Origin: a virus
Direction: 5' to 3' (one strand)
Length of the DNA stretch: 64,000 nucleotides
Virus record (IMG/VR): IMGVR_UViG_3300046692_000091
Coordinates: 250,815-314,814 of that record
In this document: piece by piece, positions 39,734-49,118 of the stretch
Layout of the letters: every line of letters begins with the position of its first letter
Position numbering within the stretch: position 1 is the first letter of the stretch
Translations under genes and position numbers: made by a program
Notes under the pieces: model-generated
Database searches by the model: none
Told to the model about the DNA's origin: nothing
Seen by the model: the letters and a program-made list of their open reading frames with translations, nothing else

Positions 39734-41654
39734 CAGGTACCGATGCTGCAATAGCTTGATCCAGAGTTGGTTCAGCCATACCGATGTCTTGCATGAATGC
39801 CAACAGCATTGTATCCAAACGAGGAGCTGACATGATCTTCTGTGTAATCTCAACACAGTTGACTCGACCAGCTGTCAAGTTAACACCAGCTTCACGACGC
39901 CACAGTTCCGACACACCTTGAATCGCTGAGAATTCCATTACCGTGGTTTCACGTGCAATGTTCAGAATCTGCGATACGTTAGGATAAGTCGATACGATGT
40001 CCAAGTCAGCTACGTGAACGTAAATCAGCGTGTGGTAGTTTGGTAGATCCTTAACACACTTAATACCGTGTTGCCCTGCCATAAACGAAGGCAGTGTAAT
40101 AATCCAGTCTCTATGCGATACCACATACTGGTCGAGTTCATGAACCATCTGATCTGAAGACGAACCGATTACTTGGCCACGTTTCAAATACCAGAAGTGC
40201 ATGTCATCGACAAGACGCTTAGGGTTAGATGCGAAGTTCTTATAATCCGAAGACTTCGAGAACAAAGTAATCGAACGACCTAAGTCATTGATCTTCTCGT
40301 CCAGTTGTTCCAGACGCATGCTGTCGATGATGTTGTAAAGACCATATTTGATCTTGTGCTTGGTTTGCATCTCACGGTGCCATTCGATACCGTTGAGGTT
40401 AGCCACTGCCTCGAACTCCAGCTTACCAAAGTCAACCTTCAAACAAACAACATCACCAATCTTCGCTTCATCTAAAGTGTGAGCTCGCTCATCATTAATG
40501 AACCAGTGTGGAAATGAACCCGGTGTCTCATTCAGTTTCTTCTCACACTTCTTCAAGAATGCTAAAAGATCACCTTCTTTCTTCAGCTCGGTTTCTTCAT
40601 TAACACTAAGCTCTTTACCCAAGATGTAGTTCAGGGCATATGAAGCTTCTTTACCCTTCGCCAAACGCGTTACACGATACGTTGACATCGAGTCGATACA
40701 TTGGAACGTAGCTGGAGCTGTAATCCAATGCCATTGATCCTGAGGGCCACGAGACTTCGATACACCCGAAGCCGTAGTCATCATTGCAGCATCTTTCTTG
40801 AAATGGAAATGACGATAGTTCTTTGGTACGTCAGCATCCGAAAATACATCTTTCGGATCGATACCGTAATCATCCAGTGCTTTCAGAATTCGAGTCATGT
40901 CGAACTCCATGTTCCAGAAAGCAAAGAAATCAGGCTTCCATTCATGCAGTCGTTTAAAACACTGAATCACAATATCAGCTGGAGTCTTAACAACTTCAAC
41001 TTCAATCTTGAGATTACGGCCATGCATCAAAGCTTTCAGCTCTGGGATAGATTCCATCTCACGGTAAGTCTCACCCACCGGATCAGCAATATCATGAACC
41101 CAGTCACCTAGATAAGCCAGATACACATTCTCTTTATGTGTAACAGACATACAGATGATCTGACCATCCTTATCGGATTCGTACACGTTAGTTTCGATGT
41201 CACCACCGGCTACCGAGTTACGAGAGATCAGACCTGGATAACGTTGCTGATAATCATTCTTTAAGCAGCATGATGAACTAACGTCAGAACCGTACAGGTA
41301 TGGACTACGTGATAGGTTACGCAGACGTGGATTAGGGCCTTGTGAATAGTCCCCTAACGTCTTAGCGATATTACGTGCTAAGTTTACCTGAGTCGACTTA
41401 TAACGCTGTAGGTTCTCAAGTACCTCATAATCTTTCTTCTCGGTATGGTTACGACGACCCTTCTGAGTAACAAAGTAAGTACGTTCATAATCCTCCCACT
41501 TCACCAGACGACTAAAATTCTTGCCGCCCTTTAAATGAATTACTTCTTTAACAAAGTGAGCATCATGTTGTTTGCCGAACTGATCCGGTACGTACGTGAT
41601 GTGCTTTGCTTCACGCCCGATAACGTCTTCCGGATTAAACTCAATCGCCGACAT
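39699..41654 (-). CDS. Family B DNA polymerase, N-terminal half (3'-5' exonuclease and motif A)
   Basis: 651 residues. Exonuclease motifs Exo I DIE (152-154), Exo II NMEFD (248-252) and a likely Exo III YNIID (440-444) are followed by polymerase motif A, DLDIVSTYPN (550-559). The chain ends soon after without motifs B or C. Those are in the plus-strand gene at 445-2592. The two halves together make one complete set of family B motifs without overlap. ATG 41654 has AGGAG at good spacing; in-frame codons further up overlap the divergent gene and are rejected. Proofreading exonuclease and polymerase function in phage replication are inferred from motifs. Confidence 0.88.
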   Translation of the reverse strand: MSAIEFNPEDVIGREAKHITYVPDQFGKQHDAHFVKEVIHLKGGKNFSRLVKWEDYERTYFVTQKGRRNHTEKKDYEVLENLQRYKSTQVNLARNIAKTLGDYSQGPNPRLRNLSRSPYLYGSDVSSSCCLKNDYQQRYPGLISRNSVAGGDIETNVYESDKDGQIICMSVTHKENVYLAYLGDWVHDIADPVGETYREMESIPELKALMHGRNLKIEVEVVKTPADIVIQCFKRLHEWKPDFFAFWNMEFDMTRILKALDDYGIDPKDVFSDADVPKNYRHFHFKKDAAMMTTASGVSKSRGPQDQWHWITAPATFQCIDSMSTYRVTRLAKGKEASYALNYILGKELSVNEETELKKEGDLLAFLKKCEKKLNETPGSFPHWFINDERAHTLDEAKIGDVVCLKVDFGKLEFEAVANLNGIEWHREMQTKHKIKYGLYNIIDSMRLEQLDEKINDLGRSITLFSKSSDYKNFASNPKRLVDDMHFWYLKRGQVIGSSSDQMVHELDQYVVSHRDWIITLPSFMAGQHGIKCVKDLPNYHTLIYVHVADLDIVSTYPNVSQILNIARETTVMEFSAIQGVSELWRREAGVNLTAGRVNCVEITQKIMSAPRLDTMLLAFMQDIGMAEPTLDQAIAASVPVEKKTVSVEAV

Positions 41655-41757
41655 TAGATACTCCTTGAATATGGGTTGAACACGTAGGATTAGGAACGCG
41701 AGTATTTCCTCCAAAGCCTTATCTTTATGATTAATCAACCACCCATGGAAGCGCACC

Positions 41758-42993
41758 ATGTTAAGACAAGTAACAATCGCGAATGAGGCCATCTCCGTAG
41801 ATGTGTCCCGCGAGCTGGGCAAAATGATCCTTGCCCAAGTAAAAGAAATGCAGGAAGAATACGGTCGCTCCAGATCGTTCTCCGGCAAAGATGCAATCGG
41901 TAAACTGAATGACATTATCAACTCGACAGGTATGAAATTTAACCTACGTGTTACCAGTGACAATTTCCTGAATGCAATGTTGATCGTACCGGCCTTTGAA
42001 GGTCATCGTGGTACAGGCTTTACAACACGTGGCCCGTATACCGCATTGATTGCTGGCGGCCTACAAGAATTCATTAAGATGGATTTGGAGAAGTTACAGT
42101 TCTCGGGTAAGATGATCGATGATCACCCAATGGATCTGTATGTAACAGGTGCATGCTTCGATATTAACCGCGCAACTGCCGAAGAGACTACTGGTCTGCT
42201 ATTGCATGAGATCGGCCACAGCATCGACGTATGGGCTACACTGGGCGACTATATCTATCTCAACTACATGTTGACTGAGGGTATTGATGTACTGCTGGGT
42301 AATAAGCGTAACGTACAGAAACTAGAGATCCTCGATCAGAACTGGTTAGAGAAGAATCTTGATCCTGTAGAACGTGATGCCTTTATTAACCACCGTACTG
42401 TAGATGGTGCACGTCGTGCTATTATCTCAGCTTGGAAGAAAGCCCCACGCGGTTATCTGTTCGAGAACAACATGGCCTCTCACAAACGTGATGAGCAATT
42501 CGCTGACTGGTTTGCTGCACGTATGGGCTTTGCTCGTGCGCTAGTTACACTCAACTACAAAGCAGATAAAGAAGGTCAGTGCAATGCCCTGCGGAAAAGT
42601 TTGGTATCTGTTAACGTTGCGCATCTAGCAACGATGGTTGTCTTCTTACCATTCACCATTCTCTGGATGTTGATGGTGGGTGAAACCACCGAACTTGATT
42701 ATGGCGCTCGTTATGATTCGCCATTTGATCGTCCTAACCGACTACGTCTGGAATTGATTGCACAACTTAAGTCGATCAAAGATACTTCGCTACATGCAGG
42801 TATCATGCGTGACATCGAGATCATTGATGACATCCTGAAACAGTATAACAAAGATCGTACGCTGATGGATTTTATGGCTGACCTATCGTCACCAGTAAGA
42901 CGCCGTGAGAAAGATCAACTGCGCCATGAACAGAATTTAGAATCGCTACTCAACAATGATTTGTTTGTAGCTGCCAAACGTTTCAACTCTTAA
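41758..42993 (+). CDS. HEIGH zinc-metallopeptidase-like membrane protein
   Basis: 411 residues. HEIGH at 150-154 within TTGLLLHEIGHSIDVW is a zincin HExxH site, and DEQFADWF (Glu246) can supply the third zinc ligand. A membrane helix is likely at about 286-307 (LATMVVFLPFTILWMLMV). This would place a protease-like domain before a membrane anchor. It lies among virion genes, so possible roles are envelope or host protein cleavage at entry, or processing of virion proteins. A known family could not be named. Ribosome site GGAAG. Substrate unknown. Confidence 0.7.
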   Translation: MLRQVTIANEAISVDVSRELGKMILAQVKEMQEEYGRSRSFSGKDAIGKLNDIINSTGMKFNLRVTSDNFLNAMLIVPAFEGHRGTGFTTRGPYTALIAGGLQEFIKMDLEKLQFSGKMIDDHPMDLYVTGACFDINRATAEETTGLLLHEIGHSIDVWATLGDYIYLNYMLTEGIDVLLGNKRNVQKLEILDQNWLEKNLDPVERDAFINHRTVDGARRAIISAWKKAPRGYLFENNMASHKRDEQFADWFAARMGFARALVTLNYKADKEGQCNALRKSLVSVNVAHLATMVVFLPFTILWMLMVGETTELDYGARYDSPFDRPNRLRLELIAQLKSIKDTSLHAGIMRDIEIIDDILKQYNKDRTLMDFMADLSSPVRRREKDQLRHEQNLESLLNNDLFVAAKRFNS

Positions 42994-43004
42994 GGTAAAA
43001 GACA

Positions 43005-43445
43005 ATGAGAACTGGTTTCCTTATCGCGCGCATCATGAAAGAACTGAGCGCACCATCCAACAACGATCGTCTGGCCCGTGCCATGTTCGTTGCCTCCGCT
43101 GTTGGTTATCACGTGCCACTGTGCATGGATAAAACTGCAGCCGAATGTGCCGACTCGCACATGAAAACTTTCCGTGACATCTGTGGTTCTGTAAATGAGA
43201 ACCTGGCACTGGACACCAAGAAAGCACAAGACATTTTCCGTGAAGTTATCCGTATCCGTTTTGAACTGGTTAATGGTGTAATCGATCCGGCCATCGTTCA
43301 AGCTGCACTGTGCTCTAGCTCCGCTGAAGATGGTCTGACTCGTCAAGAGTTCGCCATGTCCGAGTGGTTGTCTTCGCGTCCAGACTTTATCCGTTGCCAA
43401 CTCGAAATTGCTGACGTGCTGAAACAGTCTACCGCTGAGGATTGA
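43005..43445 (+). CDS. Unknown 146-residue protein
   Basis: AAGG upstream. Helical, with Cys residues but no clear motif. Its stop overlaps the next start (TGATG). Sits between the metallopeptidase-like gene and a small phage-family gene. Confidence 0.65.
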   Translation: MRTGFLIARIMKELSAPSNNDRLARAMFVASAVGYHVPLCMDKTAAECADSHMKTFRDICGSVNENLALDTKKAQDIFREVIRIRFELVNGVIDPAIVQAALCSSSAEDGLTRQEFAMSEWLSSRPDFIRCQLEIADVLKQSTAED

Positions 43446-43747
43446 TGATGGTTGTCGCAAACGGAATCCCTCGCATTAATAAAGCACATGCTGAGGCACT
43501 AATTGTTGATGAACATGTTCGCTACATTAGTGAGACACGTACAACGATTTGTTCAGTCCGTTTGATAAACGAACAGACAGTCACTGAGTTCGCTACTTGT
43601 GGTGTGGACCAAACATTCGACCCCATTAAGGGTCGAACTATTGCCCGCAAGAAAGTACTGAACGAAATCATCAAACACGAACACTACCTATTACGGCAAC
43701 GTCTCTACGAAGCCAAGAAGGAAAAAGAAAATGGATCAAGAACTTGA
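43445..43747 (+). CDS. N4 gp49/Sf6 gp66-family small protein
   Basis: 100 residues. VRYISETRTTICSVRLIN and DQTFDPIKGRTIARKKVLNE fit the conserved layout of the N4 gp49/Sf6 gp66 family (PF13876), which occurs widely in phages with unknown function. Starts at 43445 (or 43448), GAGG upstream. Overlaps the next gene by 17 bases. Confidence 0.75.
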   Translation: MMVVANGIPRINKAHAEALIVDEHVRYISETRTTICSVRLINEQTVTEFATCGVDQTFDPIKGRTIARKKVLNEIIKHEHYLLRQRLYEAKKEKENGSRT

Positions 43748-45068
43748 GACTGGCCAACCCGCCACCTTTAAGGATATCTTTGCTGAAGCCACTGATGGCC
43801 TGCAGCAGATTGCACCAACCACTACCCCTGATGAGGAAGTCTCTTCTGATCTGTTAGAAGATCCTATCGATTACCCAATCGAGAATCAGGCTGAGATGGT
43901 TACACTGATCGAAGAGCCTGCCCCAATGACAACAGACGTTATTGATGGCAACCTCCAACCAGAACTAGCGATCGCTGTAGAAGCGATTAATGATCTGCTG
44001 GATCTGCATAGCACTATTAAAGTACACGGTGTTAGTTCTCATGACATGGCTGGTCTGGTGACTATTCAGAAGCGCATGATCGACAACAACATCGCTTTAC
44101 CTAAAGCATCCTTAGAAGAGTTCACTGGTTACTTTACTCCTGAACGCTCTCTGCTAAACCAAAAGGTCAGCTTGGAGAACATCGGTAAGGTTATCCTGGA
44201 CACTATCAAGGCTTGGCTGAAGAAACTGATTGACCTGGTCATGTCTGGTTATCGTTGGGTTAAAGGTCTGAAGCAGAAACACGCTGTGCTAGATGCGCAA
44301 CTGGTTAAAGCTCGTGACGTACTGATGAATGTACGTAAGATCTACATCAAGATGAAAACTCTGAATGGTGTACTGGGTAGCGAAGCAGCTAAAACAATGG
44401 CCGAGCTATCGGATACCATGTTACTGACTTCCTCATTGGAACGTAACCGTGTAACACTGTATGGTTTCTCTGATGACGCAGCTCTTAAGCAAGTGAAAGG
44501 CTTGTTCGAAGAAGCTCGTACCACCAGTAAAGCAGTTGCTGCTAAGATCACACAACTCGGTTCATTGATGGGTAACCAAGAGACTCCATCGGAAGATGAT
44601 CTGAATACGTTGCATGATGTTGCTCTGGTATTGAGCGGCACTGAAGAAATGCTAGCTATCTCTGATGATCCTAATTATCTCCTGACTAACCTCGGTAGTG
44701 ACTTCTGGGATAAAGTAGAGAAGTTCCGTAGTGCCCAGATTATCGACTTCGATGACATGGTTAAACATTACGGTTCTGCTGCTGATGCACTGGCTCGTAT
44801 TCGTTCGATCAAAATCGAAGACCCACAACAAGCAGAATTTGCTCAGTCGGTTATCGATTCTATCACGACTGCGGTTGGTCGGTTGAATACTATCATTAGT
44901 TTCTTCAACACAGCTGCCCAGTCACAAGTACGTGCCGCCAAGACTTATCGCGAGTACTACTCTAGCGCTATCGAGATCTTGCTGTTGGACTTCAAATCTA
45001 AGTCTCCTTCATCGGATTCTGTAAAAGAGATGAAGAAGATGATTGCTGAACTGCAATTGTTGAAATGA
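43731..45068 (+). CDS. Inner-body paralog 1 (acidic propeptide, helical core)
   Basis: 445 residues. The N-terminal 80 are acidic and Pro-rich. LAIAVEAINDLLDLHSTIKV marks the start of the conserved domain of this virion family, with the AVE site at its entrance. A helix with a KAWLKKLIDLVMSGYRWVKG pattern follows. The C-terminal half is long helices, matching the family plan. By analogy with phiKZ, members are processed by the prohead protease and packed in the inner body. Ends before a bidirectional terminator. Confidence 0.65.
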   Translation: MDQELETGQPATFKDIFAEATDGLQQIAPTTTPDEEVSSDLLEDPIDYPIENQAEMVTLIEEPAPMTTDVIDGNLQPELAIAVEAINDLLDLHSTIKVHGVSSHDMAGLVTIQKRMIDNNIALPKASLEEFTGYFTPERSLLNQKVSLENIGKVILDTIKAWLKKLIDLVMSGYRWVKGLKQKHAVLDAQLVKARDVLMNVRKIYIKMKTLNGVLGSEAAKTMAELSDTMLLTSSLERNRVTLYGFSDDAALKQVKGLFEEARTTSKAVAAKITQLGSLMGNQETPSEDDLNTLHDVALVLSGTEEMLAISDDPNYLLTNLGSDFWDKVEKFRSAQIIDFDDMVKHYGSAADALARIRSIKIEDPQQAEFAQSVIDSITTAVGRLNTIISFFNTAAQSQVRAAKTYREYYSSAIEILLLDFKSKSPSSDSVKEMKKMIAELQLLK

Positions 45069-45076
45069 CATAAACG

Positions 45077-45096
45077 GCTTCCCCTAGGGGAAGCCA
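45077..45096. terminator. Bidirectional 20-bp palindrome between convergent genes
   Basis: GGCTTCCCCTAGGGGAAGCC is perfectly palindromic; ATAAAC on the left and AATATGCCG on the right. Serves both the plus gene ending at 45068 and the minus gene ending at 45107. Confidence 0.8.
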
Positions 45097-45106
45097 ATAT
45101 GCCGTG

Positions 45107-48007
45107 TTATTCAGAAACTTTGTGTTCCAAGAAGTTAACAGTTACGTCATCTTCAATGGTCAACAATTGGTTAGCCAATACTACCATCTTCTTACGGATA
45201 GACAACCGTACAGCATCGTCTTCTACCGTGATGATAGGATAATTCTCTGCACCACCCAAACCACTCAGTTCGTTAGCCAATACGTCATCACCACTAGTGT
45301 CATCCAAACGGGTAACCATATTGGAACGCGAGATTGTCTTCAGCGAGATCTGATCATCCAAGATTTGTTTATCGTTATCAATCAACGAAGGACGAATTGT
45401 AGAGTTAGTGTAAGCAGCAGGTTTCAACCAGTGGGTAATCGCAAAGGCTTGATCGATCTGAATCGTGGCACGTTGACCGTCACGTACACTCACCACCGTA
45501 TCACCGAAGGTTTGTGTTGGGTATACGAACAACTTAGCTTTCTCCAGTAGTCGGTTACCAATCTCTTCGATGTCTGAACGCAACCAGCTTACGAATTCCA
45601 TTGGGATTTCTTTGCGGTATGATACAGCTGCTGTTTCAGTAGCGAAGTAGAACAAGCCATCGACCATCAAGATAGTTACTTCACGCAACAGTTTACGTGG
45701 AGCTACCAGGACTGGTTTATCATTCAACATGACTGGATCATACTTCATGTGAAGCCATTCTTGCACACCTTCTGCATTCAGTACAGGTGTACCTTTGGCA
45801 TGGATCAAGTTCATAATGACTTCGCCATTAGGGCCGATGTCTATGACAGTGTTACCATTCTCATCTGTTTCGTAAATGTTCTCAGTCCAGATCTTAGGAA
45901 CGTTCTCAGTCCATTTCTGGTAGTCTTCCTCACCCAACACAGAACGGTTACGACGCCAGATACGCGTCATGTCATAGCCCAGTGTAATCTCCAGCCGTTC
46001 ACGGGTTACCAGCATCCATTGGTTAGGCAACAGATGTGATTCAACCATGGCATCGATCTCGTTAGGCATATACCCAGGAGTCATCGAATCTACAACCAGA
46101 ATCGAGATATCGAACTCGTTAGCTAGTTTGGTCTTGAAGTTAGTTTGAGCCGAAGAGAAGATCGACATGTTCGTAGTGAACAGCTCACCACCAGTATCAA
46201 GATCGTAACTGGTATCGATATTGAATTCGAATACCCGTTCATTATTCTCAATGGCTACTTGGTGACCATTCACGGAAGCGAAGATATTCTCGCCAGTAGG
46301 ACGATAACCAATCTGACAAACAATCTGCGAGTCATCCAGTGACTGGAACTGTGCAGATGAACTCAAACGAATACGTACCAGATAACCAGTAGGAGTCCGA
46401 GAGATTTCATAAGCATCTACAGTTGCCTGTAAGTTCGAGGTGTCGTTCTCACCTACGAAAGTCTTCTCGGTGATGACAGGACTATCGAGGTAATAAGGAC
46501 GGAAGTCAAAGTTACCATCAGTAGCATCCATCACATAGTGGAATGGCGAATACACAAACCGCGATTCGTTAACCAAACGAGAGATGTCTTCTGGATCGGA
46601 AGCAATGATGCTTGCAAGTTCTGAATCGGGAACCATAGAAACTTTACCACTGGCGAATCGATATAACATCGACGGCAGGATAGTAATACGTTCACCGTTG
46701 TCTGCAGTATGTGCAGAAGCGGCAATAGATTCCATGTTGATACGTAGCTGAGACATTACACAACCCGCACCAGACACTACGTCAAGAGCTTGAGGCTTAC
46801 CCAAACGGCGAGAGGCCAGGAATTGTCGATCGGTAATGTTGTCGATGTTGGATACCAGCGTGTACCCACGTTGATCGAGTTTCGCCACCATCTGTACATC
46901 AGTAATGGGTAGATCCGGATCGCCCATTGTGTTGTCAATGGCACGATCTCGAAGAGTAACGAAATCCAAGGCATTGGCCCCACCTGTCACGCGGTTAAGG
47001 TTCAGTGCTTGCTTGATACTGAATGTGTTAAGTGGAGATACGTAAGTAGTGTCATCATCGATAGGGTTAAACATCGCCTGGAATTGATCAGGACGGAAGT
47101 CGGCCATCGATACATCTAATGCACCTTGTGAGGTATAGATGTCAACTCGGATCTTACCTGTAGCCATACCAGTGTTAGTATAGACCGTAGGGATAGCTAC
47201 CTGTAGTGATTGACCAACCACACGCAGAACAGCAGTAACCTTCAATGGGTTGTATACTTGATCAGTGTGAGTAGTTAGGATTTCAACCCAAGGGGAATTG
47301 GTACCACCATCATTCAGGTATACCCGAGCAAAGTAAAACTTATCACTGAAAGCATAAGCGTGTTCAAACAGAGTCGCTGGGCTTAGTGCATCGGTATTCG
47401 TTTGAATACGGAATTGCTTAACCGGGATCTTCAGACGAACCACTCGGTTCCGCTGCATGCGCAACATGTCCCACTTAACTTGGTTGGTCTTCAATGTTTC
47501 TACAGGAGATACCGAAGTGCCATCGTAGACGATCTGTAAGCCACCATGACGTAGTACCCGTAGTTCAATCGGATATTGCATAGTGAATGGAATCGTACCA
47601 CCCAGGAATTGAGTCAAGCGAGGAATGACTAGTTTACGTGCACCTTGATCACCATAAGGAACAGCTTTCTGAATGATCTCTTCATAACCGAGATACAGTT
47701 GGAACTCAGTTGTTGCAGGCGTACTGAATCGACCGATGTAATCATCCGACGACATGTGGTAATAAGTCTCTTCCTGGGTCAAAGCCATCCGTGCGTTTAG
47801 TTTACGCATCTGGGCTTCCATCTCAGTAATGGCCATGGTCACACCGAGCGTACCGCATTCCATAGAAGCTACGAATGGGATAGTCGCATCAGGGACATCG
47901 TAAATACCTTTGCCTTGGAGTTGTTGATCGAGTTCCTCCAGAGCAATCTGCTGCATCTGGCTAGGGTTACGTCGAGCATTATAAATCCGATCTTTATATT
48001 GACTCAT
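45107..48007 (-). CDS. Large virion structural protein (baseplate or tail candidate)
   Basis: 966 residues, the largest product of the window. It is beta-rich with regular strand/turn patterns, few Cys, and no enzyme motif. The start ATG overlaps the stop of the upstream minus gene by four bases. The two may form a tail or baseplate complex. Its size and composition fit baseplate wedge-type proteins, but I cannot name a family. Confidence 0.6.
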   Translation of the reverse strand: MSQYKDRIYNARRNPSQMQQIALEELDQQLQGKGIYDVPDATIPFVASMECGTLGVTMAITEMEAQMRKLNARMALTQEETYYHMSSDDYIGRFSTPATTEFQLYLGYEEIIQKAVPYGDQGARKLVIPRLTQFLGGTIPFTMQYPIELRVLRHGGLQIVYDGTSVSPVETLKTNQVKWDMLRMQRNRVVRLKIPVKQFRIQTNTDALSPATLFEHAYAFSDKFYFARVYLNDGGTNSPWVEILTTHTDQVYNPLKVTAVLRVVGQSLQVAIPTVYTNTGMATGKIRVDIYTSQGALDVSMADFRPDQFQAMFNPIDDDTTYVSPLNTFSIKQALNLNRVTGGANALDFVTLRDRAIDNTMGDPDLPITDVQMVAKLDQRGYTLVSNIDNITDRQFLASRRLGKPQALDVVSGAGCVMSQLRINMESIAASAHTADNGERITILPSMLYRFASGKVSMVPDSELASIIASDPEDISRLVNESRFVYSPFHYVMDATDGNFDFRPYYLDSPVITEKTFVGENDTSNLQATVDAYEISRTPTGYLVRIRLSSSAQFQSLDDSQIVCQIGYRPTGENIFASVNGHQVAIENNERVFEFNIDTSYDLDTGGELFTTNMSIFSSAQTNFKTKLANEFDISILVVDSMTPGYMPNEIDAMVESHLLPNQWMLVTRERLEITLGYDMTRIWRRNRSVLGEEDYQKWTENVPKIWTENIYETDENGNTVIDIGPNGEVIMNLIHAKGTPVLNAEGVQEWLHMKYDPVMLNDKPVLVAPRKLLREVTILMVDGLFYFATETAAVSYRKEIPMEFVSWLRSDIEEIGNRLLEKAKLFVYPTQTFGDTVVSVRDGQRATIQIDQAFAITHWLKPAAYTNSTIRPSLIDNDKQILDDQISLKTISRSNMVTRLDDTSGDDVLANELSGLGGAENYPIITVEDDAVRLSIRKKMVVLANQLLTIEDDVTVNFLEHKVSE

Positions 48008-49083
48008 TGTGGTGTCTCTTGAGTAGGATTCTGGGTAGTTGTAGGAGCCGGAGCTTGTTTAACGTTGCCCGCTTTCAAAGCTTCGTATTCATCCTTAGGT
48101 ACCCACCATTCCAGTTCCATGTTGATTGGATTGATACGGGGATAAGCCCGATAGTTGAAGTATGCTTTCTCCCAAGGGAATAATAGATGCATCACGTTAT
48201 CGCGATTGTCATCATTCATTGCCGGGTTAAAGTCTTGCTGTAAATCGTTAAACTCAAAGATCAGAATGTGGTCGTAAGTAGTAACACCATTACAACGGTA
48301 ACTAAAGTTTAACTGGCTTGAGATAACTTGTGAACCTGTTTCAGAACCATCACCTGTGTAGTTAGCAATCTCACCGGTAGGAGCATTCTCAGGGGTAGCT
48401 GCACCACAAGCAAAGATACGTGTAACGTAAGTACGAGTCTGGTCCATAACCAGTCGGTAGATCCGAGTATCGTAATCACGTTCATTCATCATTACCAATT
48501 CTGGGTAAGGCATCGTACGACCTTCCTTACCTAGACCCTGTGCCAACAACCACATGTAATGCATCAATGTTACAGGGTCACCTTCAATGTTACGATACGT
48601 CGCTTGGAGCGTAAACGTTTCGTATTGGTATGGTACGTCATCTACATAAGCCATCGAGTCACGGTAGATACCAGCGGTGGTTGTAGACATGTTAATAGTG
48701 AAGTCTGGCCAACCATTTAAAGAAATAAGGTTGTTAGACAGAATGGGAATAAAAGGAGACAGTGGATCGACCAAAGAACTTTTAAGTCTGTTTTCTACTT
48801 GAGTAGCAGACCATGGATCAAGCGTTACCCGTACTAATCTTTCAAGGCAATCTTGGTCTTCCCGTAACAACATAGACAACCTTCGGTCAACCATGCAGTT
48901 ATCGTATGATAAATTGAACAGCGGTTTCGTAAAGAACGTATAACCATGGTTCTCAGTGTTTTGTAGGAGCGGAGCATTTCGCCCTAAGATGTTGATGCCG
49001 AACGCCGCGTTGCTCAGTGCCTGGTTGCGTGGGACTTGTCCAATATTTTGTGCAATTTTCTCGATGTAACTATTTACTGACAT
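48004..49083 (-). CDS. Virion structural protein paired with the 966-residue gene
   Basis: 359 residues, GAGAG upstream of the ATG. Mixed alpha/beta with aromatic-rich strands (RIYRLVMDQTRTYVTRIF), ending in a Pro/Thr/Gln-rich tail (APAPTTTQNPTQETPQ). ATGA-type overlap with the next minus gene. Divergent from the plus gene at 49119; the 35-base gap has no recognisable TATG promoter. Function inferred from neighbours. Confidence 0.6.
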   Translation of the reverse strand: MSVNSYIEKIAQNIGQVPRNQALSNAAFGINILGRNAPLLQNTENHGYTFFTKPLFNLSYDNCMVDRRLSMLLREDQDCLERLVRVTLDPWSATQVENRLKSSLVDPLSPFIPILSNNLISLNGWPDFTINMSTTTAGIYRDSMAYVDDVPYQYETFTLQATYRNIEGDPVTLMHYMWLLAQGLGKEGRTMPYPELVMMNERDYDTRIYRLVMDQTRTYVTRIFACGAATPENAPTGEIANYTGDGSETGSQVISSQLNFSYRCNGVTTYDHILIFEFNDLQQDFNPAMNDDNRDNVMHLLFPWEKAYFNYRAYPRINPINMELEWWVPKDEYEALKAGNVKQAPAPTTTQNPTQETPQ

Positions 49084-49118
49084 TTTAATACTCTCTATTT
49101 TCTAAAAGGAAGAGACAC

